A stretch of 64,000 bases of DNA from the NCBI RefSeq assembly GCF_002775205.1, contig NC_036447.1:21806501-21870500 (forward strand), given 5' to 3'. The translations under genes and the position numbers were made by a program. The stretch comes from Xiphophorus maculatus (lineage: Eukaryota > Chordata > Actinopteri > Cyprinodontiformes > Poeciliidae). Under the pieces are notes generated by a model. The model had not been told where the DNA came from, searched no databases, and worked only from the letters and a program-made list of their open reading frames with translations. This document shows positions 1 through 12,551 of this stretch, piece after piece (the first letter of the stretch is position 1; each line of letters opens with the position of its first letter).

Positions 1-895
1 CTCCTCCACTTGGGGCAGGACATCCCCCCTCCCGACCCGGAGAAGGCACTCTACCCTTTTCCAGCTCAAGATCATGGCCTCAGATTTGGAGGCACTGATC
101 CTCATCCTGGCCGCTTCACACTCGGCTGCGAACCGCTCCGGCGAGAGCTGCAGATCACGACCTGATGAAGCCAAAAGGACCACATTATCCGCAAAAAGCA
201 GAGATGAGATCCTAAGGCCACCAAAACGGATCCCCTCAACACCTTGGCTGTGTCTAGAAATTCTGTCCATGAAAGAAATGAACAAAATCGGTGACAAAGG
301 ACAGCCCTGGCATAATCCAATTCTCACCGGAAACAAGCCCGACTTACTGCCGGAAATGCGGACCAGACTCTGACACTGGTCATACAGGGACAGTACTCTG
401 CCCACCGGCCCACAACGTCCCGAGTCGAGGTCAGCAGCACACCATCCCCACCATCCGGCGTCCTGAGATGCCCGAGTTTTTGCCTCAGCAACCACCCGAG
501 CCGCATGCTGCTTCGCCTGTACCCATCAGCTGCTTCTGGAGTCCCACAGACCAAAAAGGCCCGATAGGACTCCTTCTTCCGCCTGACAGCATCCCTCACC
601 AAAGGTGTCTACCAACGGGTTCGAGGGTTGCCGCTGCGACAGGCACCGACAACCTTGAACAAGGGAGGACCAAGCCACAGCTCCGATAAGCCGCCTCGAC
701 AATGGAGGCATGGAACATGGTCCACTCAGACTCAATGTCCCCCTCCTCCACCGGAACGTGTTCAAAGTTCTGCCGGAAATGGGAGTTAAAGCTCCGTCTC
801 AGGGGATTCTGCCATACGTTCCCAGCAGACCCTCACAACACATTTGGGCCTGCCAGGTCTGACCGGCATCCTCCCCCACCACCGGAGCCAACTCA
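1..895 (-). mobile_element. Non-LTR retrotransposon (LINE) fragment, reverse transcriptase region
   Basis: Read on the minus strand, about 60-370 translates in pieces to a LINE reverse transcriptase: a stretch like GLCQGCPLSPILF, then LLFADNVVLLAS (the catalytic FADD box altered to FADN), then SKSEAMILS. The 420-895 part matches an upstream non-adjacent section of the same fish LINE as I remember it, so the copy is internally deleted. It resembles the RTE/Rex3-like group, but I cannot settle the clade without a search. The reading frame is broken, and the copy runs off the left edge of the window. It is an inactive relic upstream of khsrp. Confidence 0.75.
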
Positions 896-1049
896 CCACG
901 AGTGTTTTGGGTTATTTATATTTGTTTAATAAAGAAACATGCCTGAATATTAACAAGTTATATTCAGTTTATTCATTAAGTACTTTGAAGGCAAATGAAA
1001 TATCCCATATATTGTTAATCATGGCCAAACATTTGGCAGTGTTGCCGTA

Positions 1050-1200
1050 ATCAATGCCATGAAAGATAAATGCATGGATGAGTTTCTCCAGATCCTTTTG
1101 GGACATTAGTCCTTTAATCCTACAAACGTTCTTCAGGTGATAGAAGACCGACTTTGTAACTGTCTTTATGCGTCTCTGAATGTTCAGGTCTGGAACACTG
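1050..1200 (-). mobile_element. LINE fragment, Rex1/L2-type C-terminal coding region
   Basis: The segment around 1060-1190 closely resembles 62040-62165, which lies inside the longer LINE copy further right: both have the words 'gttcttcag..gatagaag.ccgact' and 'gtctttatg'. It is a short piece of the same family. No 3' tail is present here. Confidence 0.6.
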
Positions 1201-1539
1201 ATACAAGCCAGGATGGATTCATGCTCTCATTATACATCACAATACTTACTCTACCATCTGCATGTAGGATGTTGCAAATGATTTATAGAATCAGGCAACA
1301 TTTCTCCGTCTTTGGGAGACGGAACAAAAAAGAAAAGGCCGACCTGGTAGGTTATGATGAAGGTCTGCGCGGCGGGGCTTCGTTCTCAGAGAGGATGCCA
1401 TACAGTAATTAATGCCTAAAAAGGGGTTAATTGTCCAGCCAGAAGGTGGCGATAGTTGTAGCTGAATTGGTAAACCAGTTGAAAGACTTCGGAAGAAAAC
1501 CCTGTGCAGCAGGAAGCACTGTGATTGGTAATCTTGAGA

Positions 1540-1673
1540 AGTTTCTACCGGCGTGCTGCGCGGCTCGCGTTTCTGCCCCCGAGTCCGCTCCTGGTAGCCT
1601 TCCCGCTCCTCAGCAGCTTCGACCCGGGACAAAGCCTCGCCTGTTCTGCAGCTGTTTGCTCCTTTAGGGCAGC
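1540..1673 (+). promoter_or_regulatory. khsrp: khsrp 5' UTR / probable core promoter region
   Basis: The stretch just before the khsrp start codon is richer in G+C and CpG than the DNA around it (1550-1640), which fits a CpG-type promoter and 5' UTR of a broadly expressed gene. No TATA box is evident. The transcription start cannot be placed from sequence. Confidence 0.4.
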
Positions 1674-4600
1674 ATGTCGGATTACGGCGGAGTCTCCTCT
1701 AACGGTGTTGGCACTGGGGTGAAAAAAGACGCCTTTGCAGACGCCGTTCAACGAGCCAGACAGGTCAGTCTGAAACGGAGGAAGCTAGCTAGCTGCTAGC
1801 ATAGCTGACGTTAGCGTCTCACTGCCATTCATTGATTTTCTGTCTTTAATTCTACTTAATTCGTCGTTTAAAAAAAAAAATACACTATGGAATGAAAATG
1901 TAAACATTTAATTTACACATACGAATATTTTGGTATCTGTTTTTATTGATGAATTAAAGTAAAAACAAGCTAAGTTAGCTCGGTTACCTAGTGGATGTTT
2001 AAGCTGATCATAGAGGTCTGTTAGCATCCCACATGAAACCTAATCTAAAATGTTACTTTACTATCGGCTGTTATATTTAAGCTCTATCTCGCAGTTTGGC
2101 TACAGATCATTTGAAATAATCCGTGTAACGACCGAAAACGTCTTGTTTACATTGTATTTGTCAATCAATGAGGAGACACATGTGGAAAACGTGTCTGAGT
2201 ACAAGAACCTGAAACAGACTTGGAAAACGTTATTTCACAGTTGATTTGTCTGTTAATTATTATAAGTAAGCACCCATCTAACCCAAGGTATTTCTTAACT
2301 TGGGTTAGAAAAAATATAATTTATCCGATCTTTCACTCATTTTGTATTTATACTTTAAAGACGCTGCTGAACATCTGTAGTGTCTTTTTTCTTTTTTACA
2401 TATTTTACAAACAGAAAAATTATTTGAATACAAACAAAAGAAGCGTGTGGCTTGAATAAAGGTCCCCGATTTTCCAGCGGTCCTCAGAAACGGACACGTC
2501 CGCGGTGAAGTCACCCGTTTTCCACACCTGAGGTTCTGGCCGTAATAAATGAGCATTCAGAAATCCCAGCAACGTATAATCAAGTTTATGTAAAACGGAA
2601 TCACTGACTCACGTTGATGACCAACAGGAAGGCAAACGGTCAACCAAACAGTACGTCAAGCAAGTGCAGAGCACAAAATGACTGAACTGTTTAACATTTA
2701 TAAAACTGTTAATAAAATGTGCATTTTCTTAAAGCATTTTATGAAATACAGCTTTAGGTATTTAAAAAATCTGCACCCGTTTTTGTTTTGTTTGCCTAAG
2801 ATCTCGGTGAAAAGTTTACTTGGTTCATTCATTAGTGAAGTCACCTCAATCAAATTCAATCAATCAAATTTTATTTGTATGGCACATTTCAGCAGCAAGG
2901 AGTTTCAAAGTGCTTTACATCATATCAAACACAAGGCAACATAGAATCAACAATCAAAACACAACATTAAGTCAGGTTCCATCAAAAAAATTGTAATTGA
3001 TTACGTTTCAAATATAATCCTAAACAGGTGGGTTTTTAGTCGAGTTTGCATCCATAAAAGATTTACCTGTTGCACTCCTACTGTGTTATATGGAACAAAA
3101 TACCTATTGGTATTTTTATTCCCACTCACGCTCACAATCACACAGTTTAAAACGATGTAGACAGCATTTTAATGGGCTTCTGGCACATGGCTCCAAACAC
3201 CTGTTTCACGAAATTTCGAGCTGGGACTCCGCCGTCCCTCACGGATTTTTGTGCAATTCTATGGTACCTGTTAGTGTCTAGAATTTACAGGCTTTCCGTT
3301 ACGCGCAATGACCCTCAGTCACTCGCCGTTTTTCTTCCTGCACGGGGCTCCGTACTCCTCTTTCACGGAATTCAACCATCTGAGAGCCCTGGGACGTCCT
3401 TTTCCTCCTCCTCAAAAAACTCCTGAATCTCTGTTATTTAATGTTATTGAAGGGACAAAAACAATAAATATCTTAAGAAATAAGTCTTTTCAGTTTTAAT
3501 GTCACACATGTAATCAGTGGCAGTGAATCTGGGGGGAATGAAATAAAGGATATCTGTTCTAGTTAGATATTTTTTTTTCTTGTATTTGCTCATCTTCTCC
3601 CTTTAGTGAAAGCAATAGTTTGAGGTTTTAGTCAGAGGACACTTACACACTTACAAAAAATCCACAGCTAAAATTTCTGAACATGTTTTAAAATTTCACG
3701 CTTGGCACCAATACCAAGAAACAGCTTAAATGAAATATGAATATTTCACACACTACTACGCTGACGATGTATTCGCATTATATTGTACAGCTTTAGTTTT
3801 GTGTTTCTGATGATTTATTTAATATTGCACATTGCTTGTTTGTATGTTCTTTGATGATCAACCAGAGGCATGTTGCCATGGTTTCTGAAAATTTCGTCTA
3901 CTTTTGGTCGGACCGGGTCTTTAAAGAACACAAGCAGTTTAATAAGTTAATATTGAAGTCTGCAACATGCAAATAATTTTCTCTCAAGCGCAGAGAGATG
4001 GAGGCTGCAAAGAAACAAAAAATATTAAATGAGCTGCAGCTGTTGTCTTTTTTACATACCGTTTGTGTTCTGTATGCTTCAACCCTACTGAGAAGTTGGG
4101 TTGCTGAACAGAATAAGTCCAGTGAAAACGTCTCAGCCTCGCTAAAATTTCATGGAACCTTTTAGAAATTACGATTTTGGTTAAAACTAAACAGGACCTT
4201 AGTTGTAAAAACTGTGTTTGGAACAAAAACATGATGGTGGCAGCTGAAGACTTTTCAGCCAGCTGAGTGGCTGTGCTCAGCAGCATTTGTGAGAGGATTA
4301 GATTTTCTCTCTATCAGGGCTGCAACTAATGACTCTTTTGGCAATCAGTTATTCTATAGACTTTTCTGACAACCAGTCGGATAAAGAAAATGGCACATTC
4401 TACAGATTTTTCATTCAACAATTTAAGCAATTTTATGGAATATTAGAAGTGTATTATAAGATGCAATTAATTCAATTCCTTTTTAAATTAAGAAAACATT
4501 TTATTGCCTAAAATACAACACCATAGCATTCCTTTAGCAAATGCTATGGTGGTTAACCTGGTTCTTCTTATAGAACCAGGTGAAGATAAAACTATAAAGG

Positions 4601-7600
4601 TCTTGACTAAACCATATCTACAAACATTTATGTTTTTATCTTAAGTACAAAATGTATTTATTTTTTTGTACAGTTTTGGCTCTGTTACTGTTCTGAACAT
4701 ATGTATTTTCTCAGTAAAAGGCCTTTTGAATCTGAATACTCCAGTTAATTAATTGATTACTAAATTAGTTGAGGGTTAGTTCAATAATTGATAAATCCCT
4801 ACTATATAGCCCTACTCCTTATAGAGCCGCAGAAAACTCATCTCTGGCATTTCGGTGAAAGTACTTTAAGCAGGAGGTACAGGATGATGGAAAATTTGAC
4901 TAATCTTGAGTCTAGTGATAGTACCAGTAACTGACCCACTACCAGTCCTAAATATTAACTGGTCTTTCTGACTTAGCAATCAGTTTGTCCTTTTCTTCAC
5001 CCTCTGCTCTCTAGATCGCAGCTAAAATCGGTGGAGAGACTGTGCCCCAAGTGACAAACAACGGAGGAGCTGAAAGTTATCCGTTCTCTGCACAGAAACG
5101 ATCCCTTGAAGAAGGAGGTGGGAAATCAAAATCAAATAGGCACTTGATCAACATTCGCTTAGTAGAAATGCCCAACTATTTATTTATTTATTTCAGATGA
5201 GCCCGATGCTAAGAAGTTAGCATCACAGAGTGAAAGAGATTCAGCAATGTGTATGTTAAAAACACTCTGTGGATTTCTGAAAAGCTTTTGCTTTACTTAT
5301 TCTCCAATTAATTGCGTTCTTCACTTTTCCCTCCCTCACAGCTATTGGAGCTCAGTTAGCTGCTCTGTCCCAACAAAGGTGGGTTTTTTCCCTCTGCCTT
5401 TGTTTTTTACACGAACACTTCAGCCTTAGTGGTTGTGTTAAACTGATTGTTTCCCTCTCCTGTATCTCCAGTGTCAGGTCCTCCACTATTACAGAAGAGT
5501 ACAAGGTTCCTGACAGCATGGTTGGCCTCAGTGAGTACAAGCCCATATATTTCACTTCAACAACGCGGAATAGGGCTTCATGTTGCATTTGTTCAAATTA
5601 AATTCAAAACGTTTTTTTTTCTTTCGTTCCCATCAGTCATTGGACGGGGAGGGGAACAGATCAACAAAATACAGCACGACTCTGGCTGCAAGGTCCAGAT
5701 TGCGCATGGTGAGTTGTGTGAATCTCTTTATTTTGCACCACCGATATGATACGTTTTAAATGTAACCGACATTTTGTCTTGTTTATTTGCAGACAGCGTC
5801 GGTCTTCCAGAAAGAAGCATTTCCCTGACTGGATCACCAGAGGCAGTACAGTAAGTTTGGTAACCTAATTGTTTTTTTGTTTTTTTTTTAAAGAATTCGG
5901 TTAGCTTTTTAAAAAAAAATTTAAACTTATTCATTTTAGGGTTGGTAAACCCACTACAAAATAGCCTTCCTGTTACCATTAGAAACTTGTTTACTTTCTG
6001 ACAGCTTTGATGACTGTAGCTGCATTTCCATTACGAATGTATGCAAAACTTTTGTCGATATTCTGGTAATGTTGAACAAACACAATTTCGGAAATTGCGG
6101 TATTTCAGTTAAATAAGAAATGCAATTCAAATTACTTGTGAATAAGTCTGTTCACAGGGTAAGCCATTAACAATCATGGAGGCGACGGATGTAAACACAA
6201 GATAAATATTTCAGGCATGGCGCTGTAGGAGACGTTGGGATCTTATTCATGTACACTTCCATGTAGATCAATAAGATCCCAAATGTATGCAGCGTTTTTG
6301 GAAAATTGTAGTTGGTGATTTTACAGAAGCTGTATGTATTCAACACTTTCCGATGATAAACTCAACTTCTGATGAACAGCATAATGCTGTGTGACCTCTG
6401 AAGTCAACTGAGCAATGTCTAAGTTATTGTATTTTTAATTGTTTTTGAATTGGATCCAAAAAGATCTTGTTTTTCCACATTTTCAATTTTAGTCTCGGAT
6501 CAGAAATACAAAATGCAAAAATACGACCATAGGATGAAATTTGATTTTAAGATTTTATCGCTCGGGCTTTTGCAACCCCCAAAAATGTGTTTTTCCACAA
6601 TTTACATTTTCTCCCAGGAGGGCCAGGGCTTTTCTAGAGGACATTGTGTCCAGAGGTCATGATTCAAGTAACGGTCAGTCCGGCTCCATGCAAGAGATCA
6701 TCATTCCTGCAGGAAAGGCCGGCCTAATTATTGGTAAAGGAGGAGAGACGATCAAACAGCTCCAGGTGAGACGTCGGTGCTCTGCTTTGGAGAAATATTT
6801 ATAGAATCAAATGCTCCAAAGTGCCGGGTTTTTTTGGGGTTTTTTTTTTAAATAATCGGTGCCTCATGTTCCTGTCATGAATTTCTAGGAGCGAGCTGGA
6901 GTTAAAATGATTCTTGTTCAGGACGGATCACAGCCACCAAACATAGACAAACCCCTGCGCATCATCGGAGACCCTTACAAAGTGCAGGTACCGACTGGAC
7001 GCAGACAACACGGGTTTGTTTTAAGACATGTCCGCTTTCGTTTCTTACCGCCTCTTCTCTCTTTCTCTACGTGTTCCTGCTGCAGCAAGCAAAGGAGATG
7101 GTGAATGAGATTCTACGAGAACGGGATCACGCTGGGTTTGGAGAAAGGAATGAATACGGCTCAAGGATGGGAGGGGGCGGCATTGATGTAAGTGATTCCT
7201 AGTAAAATTTTTACCACACAGTCACTTGTAGATGAGTATTTTTCAGAATTTCAGAGTTGTGATCTGATGTCTTGTAATCCTACAGATAGCTGTACCGCGA
7301 CAGTCTGTAGGAGTTGTGATCGGTCGCAGTGGGGAGATGATAAAAAAAATCCAGAGCGATGCTGGTGTGAAGATCCAGTTTAAACCAGGTAAACCACACA
7401 TAGGCCAGATGCTGTTAGTGTTTTTGGTGATGAGAACTGATTTTTTTTCAGTACACAAAACTGAATCATAGATTTATTTTGCTTTCTTAGGACTTGATCC
7501 TAGTTTGGTTTTTCCTAGTTTTGGTCTATTTTGTAAACTATAATTCACAAAATTAGGATTGGAAAGGTTCTTAAAATGCTTGATTCAGTTAGGTTTAATA

Positions 7601-10600
7601 GCAGTGGGTAAACCTCTAGTTACAACTTAAACATAATTTACTCTGAAGGAAACATTTGGTCGTAAAATAAGACAATATTCTTTAGCATATCTTTTAATGG
7701 TAATGTCAAGTTTAACTAGATATAATGGATTACATCATCACTGATGGTTATTCCAAACATGAAAAATTGGCAAAAATAGCTGCTGTCGATTTACGATATT
7801 TTAACATAAAAAAATTATTTTAACATGTAGCATGTTGCATACCTTTTTATTTTATCCTGGTTTATTTGGGGGGAAAAATACTGAAATAAGTCATTAGATT
7901 CTCATTTTGACCATCTAAGGTTACAAGCTGGGTATGACTGTACAACAATGAGGGTTTTTGTTGTTGTTTTTAAAAGTGAATTGCCTTACATTGTTGATCT
8001 TAAGGATCAGGAGGGCTTTCCCTCCCAGGCACGGCTTCTTACAAGTACAACTTGTACACTTAATTGTCCATATTAAAACAAATCCAAAGAAACTTAAAAT
8101 GTTTGTTCCTTTATTTACTATCAAATGTCAGCACAGTCTTACTAAAAAACTCTCTAAACAACAACTTTGGCTGTTTTTAAGTAGTTTAATTGTTGTGTAA
8201 TTTTATGAACTCACAAAAATAAGCCATAATCTCCAGTCATCTCTACATTGGTCTCTGTCTGAAATACTAGAACACATTAATAAAACCAAGTCTTTTCATA
8301 AAGGGCCTAAAGTATTGTGGCGCTTTGAGTGAGATAAAACATTATGGTTTAAATTCTACAAAACTGTATAGGCTGTGCAGCAGGCTGTCATGACAACCAG
8401 GTCTTTACATCCAGGGTCAAATCTTGCATGCGGTGATGAAGATACTACTTTTATGGTATAGATCCAGCACTTGGACTGGAACACTGACGTTCTCCCTGCT
8501 CCAACTCTGGTCTTTAGAGTTGTTTATTAATACCGTATAAATTACAGATGACGGTACAGGCCCTGATAAGATTGCACACATCATGGGCCCTCCGGACCAG
8601 TGTCAGCACGCTGCTTCCATTATCACTGAGCTGCTGCAGAGCATCCGTGCCCGAGATGAAGGCGGGCAGGGGGTGAGTGAGAGGGAAGCTCTGGATTTCA
8701 GATGTTTGTTCCCACGCTTCTGAGGGAGGGAACAAATGGCATGTTGCTGACTGGAGTATGGTGTTTCTGCAATAGGGCCCTCCAGGTCCCGGTATGTCGT
8801 CGGGAGGCCGAAGTCGTGGTGGAGGTCAGGGCAACTGGGGTCCTTCAGGAGGAGAGGTGACCTTCTCTATTCCCGCGCACAAATGTGGGCTCGTCATTGG
8901 CAGAGGAGGAGAGAACATCAAGTCCATCAACCAGCAAACCGGGGCGTTTGTGGAGATTTCCCGCCAAATGCCGCCAAATGGCGACCCAAACTACAAACTG
9001 TTTATCATCAGAGGCTCCCCTCAGGAGATTGACCACGCCAAGCAGCTCATAGAAGAAAAGATTGAGGTAAATTTTAGGTTGGCTACTTATTGGTCGTGTA
9101 ACTTCTTGACCAATCCTTGAATGGTTTGATCTGGTTTTTCCAGGGTCCTTTGTGTCCAGTAGGGGGTGGTCCCGGTTCTGGAGGTCCAGGTGGGCCAATG
9201 GGCCCCTATAACCCAAATCCCTATAATGCAGGGCCTCCTGGTGGAGCGCCGCAGTAAGTGCAACACGCTGCAGTTGTTGGTTTATTTACATTTAGACTGG
9301 ATTGAAGTGTTTAAGGTGTTGTGTATAACTTTGTAGTGGAGCTCCTGGGGGTCCCCAGTATTGTTCTCAAGGTTGGGGAAATCCTTACCAACAGTGGCAA
9401 GCTCCAAATTCACATGACCCCAGTAAGTGTCTCCAATTGGCCAAATTCTCTTTTTCTGTGGTTTTGAAGCATGATTTATTTTATTGGTGTTTTTTTATTT
9501 TATTTTATTCTCTTTAGACAAAGCAGCTGCAGATCCAAACGCAGCATGGGCAGCATACTATGCTCAATATTATGGGCAGCAGCCAGGGGCCGCCATGGCC
9601 CCCCAGGCACCAGGTGCCCCTGCAGGAGCAGGGGACCAGGGCCAAGGAGCTCAGACTTGTGGGGGCCAGCCTGACTATACGAAAGCCTGGGAGGAATATT
9701 ATAAGAAGATGGGCATGAGTAAGTTGGATGTGATGAAACAAAATCTGACTAAACTCTGAAATGCAGTTTAGTAACTCAGGCTGCACCAGTCGATCTGCTA
9801 GAGATTTTAATCCCCTAAATTTCTCCTGAATGGTTCGTATTGGTGAACAGCGGGAGCAAATACTGAATTTATGTTGATAATTTTTTTTCAGGGGATTGGT
9901 GTGTTAATAAAAAAATCACAATGGTGATTAGGAATAGAAACAAATAATCAACTGATGATTAATTGTCAACTAATGTTTTTTTTTTTATTTAAAGTAGTAA
10001 CAATCTAATAATAGTCCACTTAGACTTTATTTCAGTGTTGTAGTTTTGTCGCCATCCAGCAGAGGGCACCGCCGGACCTCCATAAGCAGAGTCAATTGAT
10101 CAGGAATAAAGGTGGCAGGGCCATTCAGAGTCTGGATTTGGATGCAAAATTCTTTTGTTGTGGTTCTTTTACAAAAGACAGTGACAGTAACAGTGTTTAC
10201 AAAAGACAAAACACACAACAGTGTTTTACAACAGTGTTTTATTTTTCTAAAGACCAACTTAAGAGGTTTCTATTTTGCTATGTTTTATAAATATACGTTT
10301 AATAATGTGAAAAAACGGCAATTAATTGGATACAGTTGCGCTGACTCAAAATAATGCAAAATTTTAATAAATTTTTTTTAAATTCAGCATATCACAAAAA
10401 AAATATTCCTCGATGTTATGGAAAGACGGTCATAACTCTTGATACCAGAGAAAACTGAAGATTTTTTAAAAATGGCCGCTTAGTCGATCCATTAGATCAA
10501 TCTACTTAAAATTAACTAATTAATCAATAACTTACATCCCTAGTAGGGAATTATCTCTTTATCTCTATCAAACTACTTGCAGTGCATATTTTTTTCTTAT

Positions 10601-11511
10601 CCATTATTGCCTTGTCAGAATATGCTGACGAGACCTCAAAGAAAACGAGATCAATATTAACCAGGAAGACCGTGCATCTCTAGTTTTGTCTACTCTGGAC
10701 ACTTTTGTCTAGTGTCTAGTCTAGACATTCAAGTCCTATAACAAATTACTTTTTTTTTAACGCTTTCTAACTTTCATTAAAACATACAATTGCAGACAAA
10801 GCACAGAAAATGACGATCTAGTTAGAATGGCTAGAATCAAAAGGTCTAAACGGGCAGACAAAAGGTTGAAGGCACGACAACAGCATGTGCTGCATGGACG
10901 TCGCAAAAACTTGTTACGCAGTCTAAAGCCCACAGAATTAAGAATGACTCAGGACATAACACTGTGGAACAGGGAAATGTTATTTGAGTTCAAAAACTCA
11001 AATATTAAACAAAACCGCCTCATCTGATTAGCATCACACAGTAAACTGTCTATAGAATGACAGTCTTCAATCTGGATGCCTTTAATAAAATAACTGGTGC
11101 ATCTCTAATCGATTTTATGACTTACTGATGGATTATATATATTTTTCCAGCTCAACCAGGTGGAGGAGCAGCAGCCACTCCAGGCTCAGCACCAGCCGCT
11201 GCAGCTGCAGCACCAGGTGGCGCTGACGCTGGTGGACAGCAGGACTACAGTGCAGCCTGGGCTGAGTACTACAGACAGCAGGCTGCCTACTATGGACAGG
11301 CAGGACAAGCTCCCGGACAGGCAGGTGGTCCACAGCCGGGACAGCAGGTAATGCACCTTGTTGCTTCTGATGAGACATTTTTTTTGGAACATGTTCACAA
11401 CCTAATATCTCGTACTCTCTGTTGAGGCTGCCAATTTATTTACTCTATGAGAGGACCTTAGCACACAAAAATAATCATCTTGTGTCTGTTTTCTCTATTC
11501 AGCCCCAGTAA
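1674..11511 (+). CDS. khsrp: KH-type splicing regulatory protein (far upstream element-binding protein 2)
   Basis: Single-stranded RNA/DNA-binding protein known in mammals for AU-rich-element mRNA decay, splicing and microRNA precursor processing, acting in nucleus and cytoplasm. Eighteen coding exons: 1674-1763, 5015-5117, 5197-5250, 5342-5378, 5472-5530, 5637-5708, 5793-5850, 6618-6765, 6889-6987, 7086-7187, 7286-7388, 8548-8672, 8776-9066, 9144-9253, 9337-9422, 9518-9718, 11151-11347, 11503-11511; 647 aa. The four KH GxxG loops are intact: GRGG 117-120, GKGG 197-200, GRSG 287-290, GRGG 392-395. The C-terminus has tyrosine motifs [12 protein letters not shown] (about 564) and [13 protein letters not shown] (about 610); mammals carry a second [12 protein letters not shown] copy absent here. 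The Gly/Pro-rich N-terminus is much shorter than in human (711 aa as remembered). KH4 and its flanks match KHSRP better than FUBP1 or FUBP3. The start MSDYGG fits the family. Confidence 0.95.
2849..3055 (-). mobile_element. Rex1/L2-type LINE 3' end in khsrp intron 1
   Basis: On the minus strand this ends with the LINE 3' signature (AAAGCACTTTGAAA... ATACAAATAAAATTTGATTGATT), including a short TTTGATTGA-type tail at the low-coordinate side. It is 5'-truncated at about 200 bp. The same family occurs at 16459, 36306 and 61425. Confidence 0.75.
3170..3420. repeat. Diverged direct repeat in khsrp intron 1
   Basis: Two stretches about 145 bp apart share the pattern 'ggctcc...ctctttcacg.aatt' (around 3190-3215 and 3345-3375), each followed by a C-rich run. 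They look like two diverged units of an old tandem or interspersed repeat whose family I do not recognise. Confidence 0.35.
4316..4806. mobile_element. MITE-like DNA element, 'GGGCTGCAACTAA' family
   Basis: It opens with CAGGGCTGCAACTAATGA and closes with an A/T-rich end leading into 'aaatcccta', matching ends I know from a common fish non-autonomous DNA element. The interior is A/T-rich and non-coding. Related ends occur at about 16330-16410 and 9930-10547. Confidence 0.55.
4519..4581. repeat. Two adjacent perfect hairpins in khsrp intron 1
   Basis: The first stem, CACCATAGCATT (4519-4530), pairs perfectly with 4540-4551 over a 9-nt loop. Four bases later ACCTGGTTCT (4556-4565) pairs perfectly with 4572-4581 over a 6-nt loop. 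They lie inside the MITE-like element, so they may be element structure and not a host RNA. Confidence 0.6.
9930..10547. mobile_element. Degenerate MITE-like element in khsrp intron 16
   Basis: The right side, 'ttaatcaataacttacatccctag', and the left 'ataatcaactgatgattaattgtcaacta' resemble the ends of the GGGCTGCAACTAA-type element at 4316. The interior has diverged and contains the CTCF-like word at 10056. Borders are approximate. Confidence 0.4.
10056..10069 (+). promoter_or_regulatory. CTCF-like core motif
   Basis: CCAGCAGAGGGCAC matches the vertebrate CTCF core CCASYAGRKGGCRS at all 14 positions. It lies in khsrp intron 16 within a degenerate repeat, so binding is only a possibility. 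Confidence 0.35.
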
Positions 11512-12284
11512 ACCCATGGTTGATCTGTTGGACGGCTGTATTGGATCTCAGGATGCGTTTACTTTTCCTTTATTTGGCTTTAATAAGACAAGGCCAAGGT
11601 CTGCTTATCCCTCATAATGTTATCCATGTGACATAGTTTTTTTATGGATTTATAAAGGGGAACACATTGCGCCCATAAATTGAACAAAGCACTAAATACC
11701 TTTCCTGTTCGGTTTTCCCCTTTACATGACTGCCTCACCTCATTATTCAAGTAAAGGTTTCTTTTTTTTATTTTTATGAAAATGTGAATGAGCAATTTTG
11801 CTTGCAAGCTATCACAACAGCATCTCAATACTGATTCACATTTAGTATTTCCCTTCAGTTTTCAGAGGGTACAAAAAGCTGTCTAGCAGTATTTTGAATA
11901 TATTCACTAATTATCTTTGTATGAAAGATAATTGCAAAGTTGTTTTGACCTAGGTACTTTTTCCCCCAACATTCCTAGTGTGTAATTTGCAGGTGTTAAT
12001 CTTCCTGCTGTGATGATTTTTTAATTGTATTCTTTCTTTTTTTCAAGAGGGTATTGAGTGTTTGTAATACCTGTAATGCTACTGAATGCTACAGAAACTG
12101 AATGCGGTTTGGCAGCAATTGGTCACTAATTGTCCTACTAACTGTAGGCTGGTTGTGTGTGCATGTATATTTGTGTGCTTGACTGCCCTCCTTTTCATTG
12201 TCAGCTTTACTTTTGAAACATTTCTTCCATTAGGTTCTGTCCTATTTTTACTTCTTTTTTTTACGGTTTGTTTTTAAAGACTTC

Positions 12285-12290
12285 AATAAA
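12285..12290 (+). terminator. khsrp: khsrp poly(A) signal
   Basis: AATAAA lies about 770 bases after the khsrp stop codon and follows a T-rich 3' UTR with several AT-rich stretches. A GT-rich tract (tgtgttggtgtggc) follows at 12310-12323, as expected for a downstream cleavage element. Confidence 0.7.
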
Positions 12291-12471
12291 ACATTAATAT
12301 GATACCGCTGTGTTGGTGTGGCTCAATTCTTATCCACTTAGTGATTTCATATTGTTTCTCATGGAGAAATATTAACCAAGGCACATTTAAATATCCCAGT
12401 GTGTAGACTACTGCAGGGGCGTAACCTGGTTTCGCTTAACCCTTTGAGGTTTTGATTGAAATGTCCACCAA

Positions 12472-12507
12472 CCAATAGGAGTTCAGTATTGTATTGCAAG
12501 AACCAAT
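12472..12507 (+). promoter_or_regulatory. dcaf15: Paired CCAAT boxes of the dcaf15 promoter
   Basis: CCAAT occurs at 12472-12476 and 12503-12507, 80 and 49 bases before the dcaf15 ATG and 31 bases apart. Both are on the coding strand (accaatagg, accaatcag), a usual NF-Y arrangement. With the khsrp poly(A) signal at 12285, the whole dcaf15 promoter must sit in about 250 bases or extend into khsrp. Confidence 0.55.
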
Positions 12508-12551
12508 CAGGATACACCCTGCTTCAACTGGGAACAACGGCTCAGTAGGAT

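Noticed and set aside
10827-11027. 66-codon basic open frame in khsrp intron 16
   Set aside because: Lys/Arg-rich but without similarity to any family I know, and it ends in plain intron next to a degenerate MITE.
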